Shown here in pieces: positions 8,551 to 17,590 of a stretch of DNA of 64,000 nt. The stretch comes from Variovorax guangxiensis (GTDB lineage Bacteria; Pseudomonadota; Gammaproteobacteria; Burkholderiales; Burkholderiaceae_C). The position numbers and the translations under genes were made by a program. The stretch covers positions 1 through 64,000 of the forward strand of contig NZ_RXFT01000017.1 of the NCBI RefSeq assembly GCF_003952165.1, written 5' to 3'. Below the pieces are notes generated by a model that was not told where the DNA came from, ran no database searches, and saw only the letters and a program-made list of their open reading frames with translations. Numbering within the stretch: position 1 is the stretch's first letter; every line of letters begins with the position of its first letter.

Positions 8551-9113
8551 GGCGTTTCCTCGAAGCTGTAGGCGAGCCCGGGCGCGACGGGCACCCAGCG
8601 CGCGGCGGCGAGCGCCAGCATGCGGATGCCCAGCACTTCCTGCGGCAGCCAGTACTCGCGCGTGCCGAAGACGTTGAAGGTGGCGAAGCAGGTCCGCCCT
8701 TGCATCAGCGGCACGTTGACCACGCTGCGCAGGCGGTACTCGCGCATCTGCTCGAAGTCGTCGAAGTTGCTCGCGAGCACGTGCTCGCCCTCGCCGACGA
8801 ACACACGGCCGCGCACGAAGAGGCATTCGCTCCACGGCGTGAGCGTCTTGCGCTTCGCGCCATTCACCGGAAAGCTCGACGCCTCCGACGAATAGAAGCG
8901 GCGCAGCAGGACCTGACCCGCGGCGTCGCCGTCGGTCGTCACGTTCTGCTGGATGCTGAAGATGCTGCCGGGCGCGACCTGCAGCCGGCGCTGGTCGATC
9001 AGCCGCATCGCCTCGCCGGCGTCCTGCGTCTCGGCCAGGGAGTCCAGGAAGGCGGCCGTGATGGCGGTGGCGGAGGTCGCGGAGGTGGCTGGCGGTGCGG
9101 TGGTCGGGTCCAT
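8541..9113 (-). CDS. GAF-domain protein
   Basis: A 190-residue protein made of one GAF-like domain (about residues 30-180; segments SIFSIQQNVTTDG, YRLRSVVNVPLMQGRTCFAT, RMLALAAARWVP) without an attached output domain. The first 20 residues are Ala/Thr rich low complexity. It is the first gene of the minus-strand operon, diverging from the LysR gene across 68 bp. It may be a small-molecule sensor or an enzyme on a GAF scaffold; nothing in the sequence decides this. No good ribosome binding site precedes the ATG at 9113. Confidence 0.7.
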   Translation of the reverse strand: MDPTTAPPATSATSATAITAAFLDSLAETQDAGEAMRLIDQRRLQVAPGSIFSIQQNVTTDGDAAGQVLLRRFYSSEASSFPVNGAKRKTLTPWSECLFVRGRVFVGEGEHVLASNFDDFEQMREYRLRSVVNVPLMQGRTCFATFNVFGTREYWLPQEVLGIRMLALAAARWVPVAPGLAYSFEETPCL

Positions 9114-9181
9114 GCAAAAAGTCTAGGACCCTCGATTCACCAAAGTGAAATAATTTCTGATAGCTCGATAACCGTGGAGTT
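9114..9181. promoter_or_regulatory. Divergent promoter region of lysR and the GAF-VOC-hydrolase-ABC operon
   Basis: This 68-bp AT-rich gap is the only non-coding DNA between two divergent transcription units, the usual place for LysR control. It includes a T-N11-A type candidate within AATTTCTGATAGCTCGATAA (ends about 9171). No -10/-35 pair stands out clearly. Confidence 0.5.
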
Positions 9182-10159
9182 ATGACCTTGCCCACCGCCC
9201 GCGACCCCGCCGCCGAACTGCAGCGCGCGCTGCTCTCCCGCCTCAAGCTGCGCCAGCTTTCGCTGCTGCAGGCCATCGACCGGCACCGCACGCTCGGCCG
9301 CGTCGCCGCCGAGATGCAACTGAGCCAGCCCGCGATCACCAAGGCGCTGCACGAAGTGGAAGACATCTTCGGCAGCACGCTCTTCGAGCGGACCAGCAGG
9401 GGGCTGGTGCCCACGGCCGCGGGCGAGGCGGTGCTGCGCTATGCGCGGCGCTGGCTGGCCGAGCTCGAGGCCACCGCGCGCGTGCTCACCTCGCTCGAGG
9501 CGGGCCGCGCCGGGCGGCTGCGGCTGGGGTTCACGCAGCAGGTGCCGCAGCAGTTGATGTCGGCTGCACTCACCCACCTGCTCGACCGCACGCCGCGCAT
9601 CTCGGTGATGGCGCGCGAAGGCACCACCGACGAACTGGTCGCGAGCCTCGTCGCGCGCGAACTCGACTGCGCCATCGGCCGCTCCTACGACGGCGACGCG
9701 ACCGGGCTGGTGCAGGAGGCGATCCACGAGCAGGAGCCCTGCCTCGTGGTCGGCGCGAAGAACGTGCGGCGCCTCTCGCGCGGCCCGCTCGACTGGGCCA
9801 GGCTCGCGCAGCTCGACTGGATCCTGCCGCCGCCCAACACGCCGATGCGCAGGACCTACAACGCGATCTTCGTCGGCGCGGGCGTGCAGCCACCGCTGCC
9901 GATCCTGGAGACCACGTCGATCCGCAGCATCGAGACGGCGCTGCGCCAGGAGCCCAACGCGATCACCATCTTCGCGCGCGACGTCGTGGCCGGCATGGAA
10001 GGCGCGGGGCACCTCGCGGCGCTGCCCCACCGGCTGAGCTGGAACCTGCCGCCGGTGAGCTTCTTCACGCTGAAGGAACTGGAGGCGCACCCGACGGTGC
10101 AATCGCTGCGCGCCGCGGTCGTCGAGACCGCGCGGCGCATGAAGCGCGCGGCGGGCTGA
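9182..10159 (+). CDS. LysR-family transcriptional regulator
   Basis: A 325-residue LysR regulator. The winged helix-turn-helix covers roughly residues 18-80 (LRQLSLLQAIDRHRTLGRVA then MQLSQPAITKALHEVEDIFG and LFERTSRGLVPTAAG), followed by a periplasmic-binding-protein-like effector domain starting near LRLGFTQQVPQQLM. It is transcribed divergently from the catabolic/ABC operon and is probably its activator. The effector is probably the transported substrate or a metabolite; this is inference from position. Confidence 0.92.
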   Translation: MTLPTARDPAAELQRALLSRLKLRQLSLLQAIDRHRTLGRVAAEMQLSQPAITKALHEVEDIFGSTLFERTSRGLVPTAAGEAVLRYARRWLAELEATARVLTSLEAGRAGRLRLGFTQQVPQQLMSAALTHLLDRTPRISVMAREGTTDELVASLVARELDCAIGRSYDGDATGLVQEAIHEQEPCLVVGAKNVRRLSRGPLDWARLAQLDWILPPPNTPMRRTYNAIFVGAGVQPPLPILETTSIRSIETALRQEPNAITIFARDVVAGMEGAGHLAALPHRLSWNLPPVSFFTLKELEAHPTVQSLRAAVVETARRMKRAAG

Positions 10160-10199
10160 GCGCCGACACCGTGGCCGGCGAACACGGCGACCCGGCGTT

Positions 10200-10445
10200 C
10201 CCTTTTTCTCTTTCTCTGTCCCGCCTTTCTTCTTTACTTTCTTTCTTATTTAAAGATAGTAGTAGATAAGGGTAAACCCTGTCTGTGGAAAGTACCGCTT
10301 TTTCCTTGCGCGACAGGGACTTGCGGTCGCCGTACCGCTGTGAGCGCGCGTGCTTCGGTGCTGCATCGGAAATGGGAACAACATCCGGCAAGCGGCTGCG
10401 ACTGTGGATAACGCATGACTTGTACCGGGACTGTCCCCAGGTTTT
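10200..10445. other. Gene-free AT-rich region with DnaA-box-like sites (origin-like)
   Basis: Between lysR and the island there is no convincing gene. The stretch has a long pyrimidine run (10200-10250), an AT-rich patch (TTATTTAAAGATAGTAGTAG, 10246-10265), a perfect DnaA box TGTGGATAA (10403-10411), a poorer one TGTGGAAAG (10284-10292) and a GGGACTGTCCCCAGG palindromic patch near 10430. Such combinations occur at replication origins, but neither dnaA, rpmH nor parAB is nearby, so it may be a fossil or chance. Confidence 0.3.
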
Positions 10446-10507
10446 CTGTCGGTGGCCTCCCCTCGCCCGGATCGCGCTGACCGCGAAAGAGGGACCGAAA
10501 AACAAAA

Positions 10508-10537
10508 AAGCCGGACACCTTTGAAAGTGTCCGGCTT
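10508..10537 (-). terminator. Rho-independent terminator, likely the original tRNA-Arg terminator
   Basis: An 11-bp perfect stem (AAGCCGGACAC / GTGTCCGGCTT) with an 8-base loop is followed, on the minus strand, by TTTTTTG. It ends seven bases before the left att copy. In the un-inserted chromosome it would lie directly downstream of the minus-strand tRNA-Arg gene, so it is probably that gene's displaced terminator. No minus-strand gene now reads into it at close range. Confidence 0.75.
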
Positions 10538-10543
10538 GGTAGC

Positions 10544-10562
10544 TGGTCCGCCGCCAGGGATC
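10544..10562. repeat. Left attachment site (imperfect copy of tRNA-Arg 3' end)
   Basis: TGGTCCGCCGCCAGGGATC here matches TGGTCCCGCCGCCAGGAATC at 28930-28949, the CCA end and T-stem of tRNA-Arg, with one missing base and one substitution. Its position next to a stranded terminator marks the left boundary of the island. Confidence 0.7.
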
Positions 10563-10889
10563 ACATATCGCCTGGAAATGCTTATAGATCCTAGAGATTC
10601 TGATCTTCACAAGGAAAGATACCGGCAAAAGTACCTGCAAAACTAAAAGTGTCCTACCTGTTGCTGTTTTGCCACGGGCAATTACAGCAACCCAAGGAGC
10701 CTATAGTGGGGCGGGAGCCTCATCTAACGTGTCATCTTCGACCAAGCAGACTGGCAGAGATGCAAGCTCTCGGATCGTCGGCTTCTACAACCGAGGACGA
10801 ACAAGGGGATGGACGCACAGTCGCGGGTCATCGGCGGCGGTAATCTGCTGGCATCGTTGATTCGGTGATCGCCATCCGCTACTGACGGG
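10563..10889. repeat. Left end of island with integrase arm-type repeats, no gene
   Basis: No convincing gene occupies this stretch. At 10620-10638 it contains TACCGGCAAAAGTACCTGC, the same two units (TACCGGCAAA, TACCTGCAAA) found in the opposite order at 28797-28820 next to the integrase promoter. Shared short repeats near both ends of an element are what arm-binding sites of a tyrosine integrase look like. Confidence 0.5.
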
Positions 10890-11375
10890 CTACTTCGAGG
10901 CAGGCTTCTGTTTCTGCGCCGCAACGAACCTCGTCTCGAAGTCGCTCATCATGGCTTGCAGTTGCGTGGCTTCCGTCGCGCCCGGTTCAATCCCACCACC
11001 ATCCACGATGCCCTTGACCAAGTAGTACTCGGCCTCGGAACGGATCGTCCCTCGCTTGAGGATTTGCAGGTATTTCTTCGAATAGCGCCGCCTGACCTCA
11101 CTCAGGGTGAGACTGCCTACTTCTGCAAATTTGGCATCGGCCTCAGCAAGCTGCTTCGGTGTCCAGTCCGAACTCATTTCAACTACATCATTGACCGCCA
11201 TCTGTAAGCCTTTCTTGGCATTGGAGAGGGAGGTCTTTTCCAAGTTACCGAGAAACACCAATGGCTGGTGCTCGGGTTCATCACTTCGGTGTGTTGGCGG
11301 GACGAATAGATCAACGTAGCAGACAAAGAATTTTTTGAGCTGCTCGTAATCCTCCGTTGAAAGGCTGTTTTTCAT
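10890..11375 (-). CDS. Candidate immunity protein for the RHS toxin
   Basis: A 161-residue soluble, charged protein with no signal peptide or membrane segment and no family I recognise. It begins 10 bp after the RHS stop on the same strand. That is the classic position of the gene that neutralises a polymorphic toxin's C-terminal domain. The sequence is mostly predicted helical (LSTEDYEQLKKFFVCYVDLF; LTLSEVRRRYSKKYLQILKR). Its role as immunity protein is inferred from position only; alternatives are an unrelated island protein. Confidence 0.6.
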   Translation of the reverse strand: MKNSLSTEDYEQLKKFFVCYVDLFVPPTHRSDEPEHQPLVFLGNLEKTSLSNAKKGLQMAVNDVVEMSSDWTPKQLAEADAKFAEVGSLTLSEVRRRYSKKYLQILKRGTIRSEAEYYLVKGIVDGGGIEPGATEATQLQAMMSDFETRFVAAQKQKPASK

Positions 11376-11384
11376 TTTGTCTAA

Positions 11385-14300
11385 TTACTGGCATGTGCAT
11401 TTGCCTGCGGGAACTGGCGCACCGAACTCTCTGTTCGCGCTTGGTATGTAGAGCAGTGGTCCAGCCACGTTAGCAGGCGAGATGCCATTGATCTTATTCC
11501 TCGAATCTCCCCCGCTGCTTTGAGCTCCGCCATTCAAGTCCATCACTTGCTGTTCTCGCCCTCGAATGGCGTTGTAGCTTGTCGAAGACCGATCAACCAC
11601 GCCCGGCAAAAATCCCTCTGCGTTGAGAAGAGGTTGCCCGTACCCACGATTCTTGACGTTCTCCTCGGGAGTACCGTATCCCGACGTACGACCTGTGTAG
11701 CACTGACCTGTGAGGGGGTTGTAGCGAGTGTACGTCTGGTATGTTTTTTCTCGCTTTTCCTGATTTCCTTCAAATGCTCGGCTCAGTCGATCTGCAAGAT
11801 CCTTGTTCCCATCGAGAACCGGGTTTGGTACACCCGGAATGGGCATGGGCGGAGGGGGCATCGGCACTTGCAACCCCAGCGGGTCCATATTGCCCAACGG
11901 ATTGGCATTGGCATAGATGCGCCGATTCCATCCGCCGTCTAGCCCAATCGGGTCGTTCTGCGTATAGAAGCCACCCGCCGGTGAGTACGTTCTGAACCCG
12001 TTGTAGAACAACCCAGACTCCTCATCCGCGTATTGCCCCGGATACCTCAGGTTGAACCTCACCTCTCCGATGCCGGTCGTACCCGGGTTGGAGGTTGTGT
12101 CCGTGTTGGCGAACCTGTTCTTGGCTGTTGTCGGCTTGTCCTCCCCGAAGGCGCTGTAGCCCCACTGCCAGACGGCCTGGCCGTCGGCGTTGGAGAGCTT
12201 GCGCGGGGTGTTCAGGTGATCGCTGTGCACGGCATAGGTGGCGCCATCGATGAAGGCCACGATCGGCATCGGGCCGTTGGCCGTGGGCAGGTAGATGTAC
12301 TGGCTCTGCCCTGCACTGTTCGTTCCCCCGCTGCCCACCTCCGCGATCAGCGTGCCCTGCTCGTCGTAGATGTAGGCATAGCCCAACTGCTCGGCCGTGG
12401 CGGTTGTCGGGCTCCACAGCTTCGTGAAGAACGCGATGAGGCTGGCCATGAAGCCAGGGTCGGCCTCGTCGCCCTGGCTCGGCGGGTACAGAGGCTCCGT
12501 CTTGAACACCCGCTGGCCCAGCGCGTTGTGCGCATAGCGCGTGGTTGGGCTGACATCAGTGGCCCCGGTGGTGGCCGCCGCCAGGCGACCTTCGGCGTCG
12601 TAGGTGTAGCTGCGCAGACCGTCAGTGAGCAGGTCGCCATTGGCGTTGTAGCCGTAGGTGACGCTGGTGTTGCTCGCGCCGTTGATGGTCTGGGTGAAGC
12701 CGCTGAGACGGTTGCTGGAAGAGCCGACCGTGTAGGTGCGGTCGGTGGTCTGGCCGTTGAGGCCTCGGGTGCTGCTGGAGCGGTTGCCGTTGGCGTCGTA
12801 GCCGAAGCCTGCGGTGTTGCCCGTGGCGTTGAAGCTGGTGATGCGGCCTACGGCGTTGTAGCCCACGCTCCAGGTGATGTTGGCATTGGCGATAGTGCTG
12901 TGGGTGGGGTCAGTGTCACCGGGCTGCCAGAGGTTCTGCATGAGGCTGGTGATCCGGCCTGCGGCGTCATAGGCGTAGCTGCTGAATTCGGTGGTGGTCA
13001 GTCGGCCTGCGGTGTCGTAGCTGCGGCTAGCCGCCAACTGCGGGCTGCTGGTGGTAAAGGCCCAGGTCCATGCAGTGGGCTGTCCCAGCGGGTTCCAGGC
13101 GATGCCGCTGACCAGCGGGGTGCCGTTCCAGTTCAGGCCCGTGAGGCGGCCCGTGGCATCGTAGCTGTGGCTGAGCGTGCCGCCGTTGGGATAGCCGATG
13201 CTCGCGAGGGTGCCGTTGGGGTTGTAGGCGTAGCTAACCTGCTGGATGCTTCCGTTGGCGAGGGTCTGCTTCTTGAGGGTCACTCGCCCGAAGGCATCCC
13301 GGGTGTACTCGGTGGTGCCACTGCGGTCGATGATCTCGGACAGGTATCCCTTGCTGTTGGCTGAGAGGTCGTAGCGCAGTGTGATGGTCTTGCCGTCGGC
13401 GAAGACCAGGCTGGTGGGACGGCCCAGGGCATCGCGGGTGATCGTCGTCGCTTGGCCCAGGGCATCGGTGATCTTGCTGGGCAGGCCGAGGTCGTCGAAC
13501 ACGGTGAGGATCTCTCCAATGTCCGAACTGCTTTCCTTTGTGACGTTGCCCCGGCCATCGCGCACGCGTGTGGTGCTCACGCCGTTGAAATCCGTCAAGT
13601 TCGCCAGCAAGCCGAATCTGTTGTACCAAAGCGTTGCAGAGGCATTCGCGGCGTCCGTGACACTCTGAAGCCGACGCAGGTTATCCAGCGTGTATCGCGT
13701 ACTTTGATTCATGCCGTCGGTCGCGGTGGTCAATTCACCGTTCGCGTCATAGCCAAAGCTACTGGTCTGGTTTGGACCTTCGGTTCTTCCCGAGGGGCGA
13801 TTAATGTTGTTGATGGTGCGTGCGACGCTCCATGCGACGTTGCCCGTGGAGTCTTTGATCTGTTCGGCGGTGCGGTTTCCCATGCCATCGAGGGTGTAGG
13901 TGCCGGACTCGCCTCGGTTACTGCTCCAGCCCGTGAGGCGATGAGCAGCATCATAGGTATAGGTCAGTACGAGTCCTGTGGGCAAGGCGACTGTTTCTAC
14001 GGAGCCGAAGGGCTTGTAGGTCAGAGCAGTGGTTTGGCCTCCAACTGTCTGAGTTAGAAGGCGGTCGCGAAGGTCATAGGTATAAGTGGTAACAAGGCCA
14101 TTGGGCTCTGTACGACTAACAATACGGTTGGCGGTGTCATAGGTAAAGCTAGTGATGTGTCCCACACCATTTGTCGAGGTGAGGACATTGCCTCTGGCGT
14201 CGTAGGTGAATTGGGTGACTGCACCGTTGGGCTCTGTGGCGGTACTGACCAACTGCTGGGCGTTGTAGGTCCAACTCCAACTGCTGTTGCGCGATGCCAA

Positions 14301-16037
14301 GTTATCGGTGACCGTGCGACTTAGTAGATTTCCAATGCTGTCGTAGGCGTAGGTCGTGCTAAGGCCGCCTCCCGTAACCCGCACCGGTAGCCTGAAGGTG
14401 GAATGCCACTCAGTGGTGGTGATCAGTGCTTCGGGCTTACCAGAGGCACGCTCGACGCTCAGGGGCAGCCGTCGGATCGTGTCCCACGTAAAACTGGTCT
14501 TGATGCCCTTGAAGTCAGTTTCGGATTCGAGCAGTCCAGCAGTGCCCAAGCGCCGGCTGGCCGCATCCTTTCCTCCGGTCTCGGAAGGCAGAGAGCTTTG
14601 TCCGACGGTCAGTTCCCCCCCACGGGTTTCGTAACCGTAGGTGCGCACCGTGCCCAAGGGATCGGTGACAGTGGCCGAGTAATTTGAGGGATAACTAACC
14701 TGATAGCGATCGACGGCCCCAGCCAGAGCCGAATCGATGGCACGTCCTTGACTGTCATAGGTGAAAGTCGCGAAGCGTGCGCCGCTTTCATCTAGGAGTC
14801 CAGTGAGGGCGTGCGGAAAGGCAGCATTCTCGTAGAGAAAGCCTCGAGTCTTGCCGTCGGGATAGGTCACGACCGAGAGGCGGCCCGCGGCATCGTAGGC
14901 ATATGCGATGACACGTTGGTCGGGCATCGTGATGCTACTCAGTTGCCCGCCGCTGCCGTAGGCCAAGCTCAGAGAACGGCCGAACCCGTTCGCAATGGTG
15001 CTTAACTGGCCCGTTGCGTTGTAGGTGTAGGTCGTGCTCCAGCCATTGCGCGAGACTAGGCTACTCAGCTTGCCGTTCGAAGCAAAGTTCAGGGTAGCGT
15101 CGTCATCGGCTCGACGATAAGTCCACGAACCATTGCCGTTTTGTGCGAGGGTGTCCGCACTCTCAAGAGCACTCCATGTCGCAGTGCCCGGGTCTTTGAG
15201 AAACGCCCTCACAGTGCCCTCGGCATCTATGACGGAAACAGCGGTGGGATTCGTTGGCGGGGTCGCCATCAATGCCAAGGCGTGCCCGTGCGTCCATGCC
15301 TTGTCGAGCACTCCGATGGAGCGCGAAGGATCCATCCCCCATTCGCTTCGATAGACACGAGAGAAATTCAGCGGTGCGGGCCCGCTATCAACAAAGTCAC
15401 TCTCTGAACGGTACTTTTCCCCGCTGGCAGGCAAGATCGGAAAGGGTGTGGCGGCCCCTGCTTGGCACATCTTGTTTGATGCTTTGGTTGCTGGCAACGT
15501 TTGCGTGAAGCATGCGTTTTCGAGCGTGGCATTGCCGAAGGCTCCCTTCGAGGGAACCCAGCCAGCTTCCGTAGGGAAGCCGTAACCCTTGGGGCAGCTT
15601 GCCGTCTTGAAGCTCGAAATCGAATGTAGAGCGTCGCTGACACTGCCGTCAGAGTTACGAACCTTCAAATTCCACGCTATGTTGTTTCGTACTAATTCGA
15701 CGCCCCAAGCGCTCACGGGATCTCCAGCGGATCCCTGGGACATACTAATTACGTCATGACCCCATTGTGCAGCCCAGTAAAGGATCGCTTCTTGGGGCGT
15801 CTCGAACTTGGGGTCATAGGACTCCCGTGGATCGTCCCTAGACGTTGGCATTACGTGATAGCGCAGTTCCGCAATCTGTATAGGAGCGCAGTATCCGATC
15901 GCTAACGGTGAGGAGGGATTCTGGTCGGGACTTGTGCAGGCGTACTGTGCGATAGCAGGCGAGGAGCCCCCCAATATGAACACAAGTGCAAGAAGAATCC
16001 TGCGGCAAGAATGCAAATGTCTAAAAACCGATTTCAT
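11385..16037 (-). CDS. Secreted RHS/YD-repeat polymorphic toxin with URI/GIY-YIG-like C-terminus
   Basis: A 1550-residue RHS protein. Residues 1-31 (MKSVFRHLHSCRRILLALVF then a GSSPAIAQ cleavage region) are a Sec signal peptide. A DUF6531-like segment follows (NFSRVYRSEWGMDPSRSIGV), then dozens of YD repeats (YDAAGRL, YDANGEL). The hyperconserved shell-closing core runs SDHLNTPRKLSNADG to DPIGL...NPLGNMDPLGL, ending near residue 1389. The last 161 residues (11388-11870) are the variable toxin: NPLTGQCYTGRTSGYGTPEE, GRTSG arginine, IRGREQQVMDLNGGAQ and RNKINGI. This order of Y-x-G-R, E and N resembles URI/GIY-YIG nucleases. The start 16037 has GGAGGGGGC before it and gives the signal peptide. 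Confidence 0.88.
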   Translation of the reverse strand: MKSVFRHLHSCRRILLALVFILGGSSPAIAQYACTSPDQNPSSPLAIGYCAPIQIAELRYHVMPTSRDDPRESYDPKFETPQEAILYWAAQWGHDVISMSQGSAGDPVSAWGVELVRNNIAWNLKVRNSDGSVSDALHSISSFKTASCPKGYGFPTEAGWVPSKGAFGNATLENACFTQTLPATKASNKMCQAGAATPFPILPASGEKYRSESDFVDSGPAPLNFSRVYRSEWGMDPSRSIGVLDKAWTHGHALALMATPPTNPTAVSVIDAEGTVRAFLKDPGTATWSALESADTLAQNGNGSWTYRRADDDATLNFASNGKLSSLVSRNGWSTTYTYNATGQLSTIANGFGRSLSLAYGSGGQLSSITMPDQRVIAYAYDAAGRLSVVTYPDGKTRGFLYENAAFPHALTGLLDESGARFATFTYDSQGRAIDSALAGAVDRYQVSYPSNYSATVTDPLGTVRTYGYETRGGELTVGQSSLPSETGGKDAASRRLGTAGLLESETDFKGIKTSFTWDTIRRLPLSVERASGKPEALITTTEWHSTFRLPVRVTGGGLSTTYAYDSIGNLLSRTVTDNLASRNSSWSWTYNAQQLVSTATEPNGAVTQFTYDARGNVLTSTNGVGHITSFTYDTANRIVSRTEPNGLVTTYTYDLRDRLLTQTVGGQTTALTYKPFGSVETVALPTGLVLTYTYDAAHRLTGWSSNRGESGTYTLDGMGNRTAEQIKDSTGNVAWSVARTINNINRPSGRTEGPNQTSSFGYDANGELTTATDGMNQSTRYTLDNLRRLQSVTDAANASATLWYNRFGLLANLTDFNGVSTTRVRDGRGNVTKESSSDIGEILTVFDDLGLPSKITDALGQATTITRDALGRPTSLVFADGKTITLRYDLSANSKGYLSEIIDRSGTTEYTRDAFGRVTLKKQTLANGSIQQVSYAYNPNGTLASIGYPNGGTLSHSYDATGRLTGLNWNGTPLVSGIAWNPLGQPTAWTWAFTTSSPQLAASRSYDTAGRLTTTEFSSYAYDAAGRITSLMQNLWQPGDTDPTHSTIANANITWSVGYNAVGRITSFNATGNTAGFGYDANGNRSSSTRGLNGQTTDRTYTVGSSSNRLSGFTQTINGASNTSVTYGYNANGDLLTDGLRSYTYDAEGRLAAATTGATDVSPTTRYAHNALGQRVFKTEPLYPPSQGDEADPGFMASLIAFFTKLWSPTTATAEQLGYAYIYDEQGTLIAEVGSGGTNSAGQSQYIYLPTANGPMPIVAFIDGATYAVHSDHLNTPRKLSNADGQAVWQWGYSAFGEDKPTTAKNRFANTDTTSNPGTTGIGEVRFNLRYPGQYADEESGLFYNGFRTYSPAGGFYTQNDPIGLDGGWNRRIYANANPLGNMDPLGLQVPMPPPPMPIPGVPNPVLDGNKDLADRLSRAFEGNQEKREKTYQTYTRYNPLTGQCYTGRTSGYGTPEENVKNRGYGQPLLNAEGFLPGVVDRSSTSYNAIRGREQQVMDLNGGAQSSGGDSRNKINGISPANVAGPLLYIPSANREFGAPVPAGKCTCQ

Positions 16038-16277
16038 GCCCCCTCCGGCAACCTCTAACATTTTTGGACGCCCCCTCAGGGGGAATAGCGCACCGCCCCC
16101 AGCACGCTCCGTACATATTGTTTTCAGGCTAGCCGATAGGCCCCATGCAGGCAATGATAGATTGATGGCGTGGAGAGATTTAACGCATGGAATGAATCGG
16201 AAAGTACGCAAGCCCTTTTGATTGCTGTCGCGAGCGAACGACGGCTACGGCCAGCTGCTGATCCACAGGCAACCTTC

Positions 16278-16610
16278 TTACCCTGCTTTGGGCCTAGTGA
16301 AGAGCACAAAGAGGCCGAGGATGATGTCCCCCACCACCCACAAGCCAATGATCAGGATTGCACCAACTCCTGCCCCGACTGCTGCTCCTGCCTGGTGTGC
16401 AGAACTCATCCCTTCAAGCCCTTTGGTAGCCGCGCTCATCCCTGCGATCAGCCACCAAGCCATGACGACGTTGAACACGATGAACGCCCACTTGAAGAGC
16501 TTGCCAAAGAAGCCCCGCTTGGCCTTCCTCAGCTGAACGCCGCAGTTCTGACACTTGTAGGCAGTGTCGCTGACTTCTTTGGCGCATTCGGGACACGAAA
16601 TAAGTGACAT
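16278..16610 (-). CDS. Zinc-ribbon membrane protein of unknown function
   Basis: A 110-residue protein. Residues 5-25 are a zinc ribbon (CPECAKEV...YKCQNCG, two CxxC pairs). A basic stretch (RKAKRGFFGKLFKW) leads into two hydrophobic segments, about 40-58 and 75-100 (VGAGVGAILIIGLWVVGDII). The ribbon should face the cytoplasm. Such short zinc-ribbon/TM proteins are common, poorly understood, and often carried on accessory DNA. It is transcribed in the same direction as the RHS gene, 240 bp upstream of it. Confidence 0.7.
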   Translation of the reverse strand: MSLISCPECAKEVSDTAYKCQNCGVQLRKAKRGFFGKLFKWAFIVFNVVMAWWLIAGMSAATKGLEGMSSAHQAGAAVGAGVGAILIIGLWVVGDIILGLFVLFTRPKAG

Positions 16611-16682
16611 ATGAATCAGTGATGTTCGGGTTGATCTGGGTGCCGCATTTCTTGCGGATTTGGTGAATAGGAGCTTGCTAGC

Positions 16683-17396
16683 CTAAAAAACTCGGGCCAG
16701 GCCCCTCACTTTCACCTCGACCTTTCCATCGGTCTGCTTCATCCCCTTCGCCTCGTACACAGTCATCAGTGAGGTATCGAGATGGATGATGGAGGTCGGC
16801 TTGCCTCTCTCCCAGTTCGGCCGTTCCCCATCGTTCAAGGCAATCGTGCCCTTCATGGTCGTCGAATAGGAAATCTCACATGAGATTCCATTGGGGAGCC
16901 AGTCTCGAAGTTCAGCCTTTGCAAACCTCCATTGGATCTGCACGTTGACCTGCCGAGCTATATCGCCCTTCTCGTAGATAGGGCGGAGGTAAAAGTAGAA
17001 GTCTCTTTCTGCCTTCGGCTTCAACCTCGTCGGCATGCTGTTTGCCACATTGAGCGGCTCCACGGGGTCATTCAGCTTCTCTTCAATCTTCCTCCTCACC
17101 TCCGGGTTGTTGGCGAGTACGGAGCAGTTATTGAATGCTTCGGTCGTCGGCCCCGTCGGGGCAGCAAGCTTGGGGAAGGCATTCGGATAGCTCAAGCGCA
17201 CAACCTCTTCGGGCACGCCCGACTTCAATGCCAACTGCGCCTTGGCGACTTCGGCGGCGTTCAATCCCTCGTCAATCATGCTGCCGATCGTTCGAGCTTT
17301 ACTAGTCTGCTCGGGGTCCGAGACCTGCGGCAGGTTCGATTGGGCCGATGCCAAGCCCGACGCCAGCATGAGTGGGAGAAGGGGAAAAATCTTCAT
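16683..17396 (-). CDS. Exported hypothetical protein
   Basis: A 237-residue protein with a clear signal peptide (MKIFPLLPLMLASGLASAQS, cleavage after ASA). The mature part has a helical segment (TIGSMIDEGLNAAEVAKAQL, GVPEEVVRLSYP) and a beta-rich half (RDFYFYLRPIYEKGDIARQV, VNVQIQWRFAKAELRDWLPN) ending in VKVRGLARVF. The start at 17396 has GAGGAG seven bases upstream; in-frame codons farther up look non-coding. I do not recognise the family. It is divergent from the XRE gene. Confidence 0.65.
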   Translation of the reverse strand: MKIFPLLPLMLASGLASAQSNLPQVSDPEQTSKARTIGSMIDEGLNAAEVAKAQLALKSGVPEEVVRLSYPNAFPKLAAPTGPTTEAFNNCSVLANNPEVRRKIEEKLNDPVEPLNVANSMPTRLKPKAERDFYFYLRPIYEKGDIARQVNVQIQWRFAKAELRDWLPNGISCEISYSTTMKGTIALNDGERPNWERGKPTSIIHLDTSLMTVYEAKGMKQTDGKVEVKVRGLARVF

Positions 17397-17590
17397 GGAC
17401 GTACTCCTCGCGGTGAAACGGATGTTCTGTGGGTTCACATGCATGGTGCAAGTCCCGATGAACGGGTCGTCTGCACGCATTAGTACCTCGCTGCAAGTGT
17501 ACGCAATTTTGATACTCATAGACCGCGATGTTTTGGACCGTCACTCTATGGACCGTGGCTTCTTGGACCTGTTACGAGGACCATTTCCGA

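Noticed and set aside
12033..13364. A 443-codon plus-strand frame inside the RHS gene
   Set aside because: It reflects the YD-repeat periodicity on the opposite strand; Gly/Ala/Val-rich with no domain.
11385..16037. CRISPR-like periodic repeats
   Set aside because: The periodicity comes from degenerate YD coding repeats, not identical repeats with unique spacers. No CRISPR array was seen anywhere in the window.
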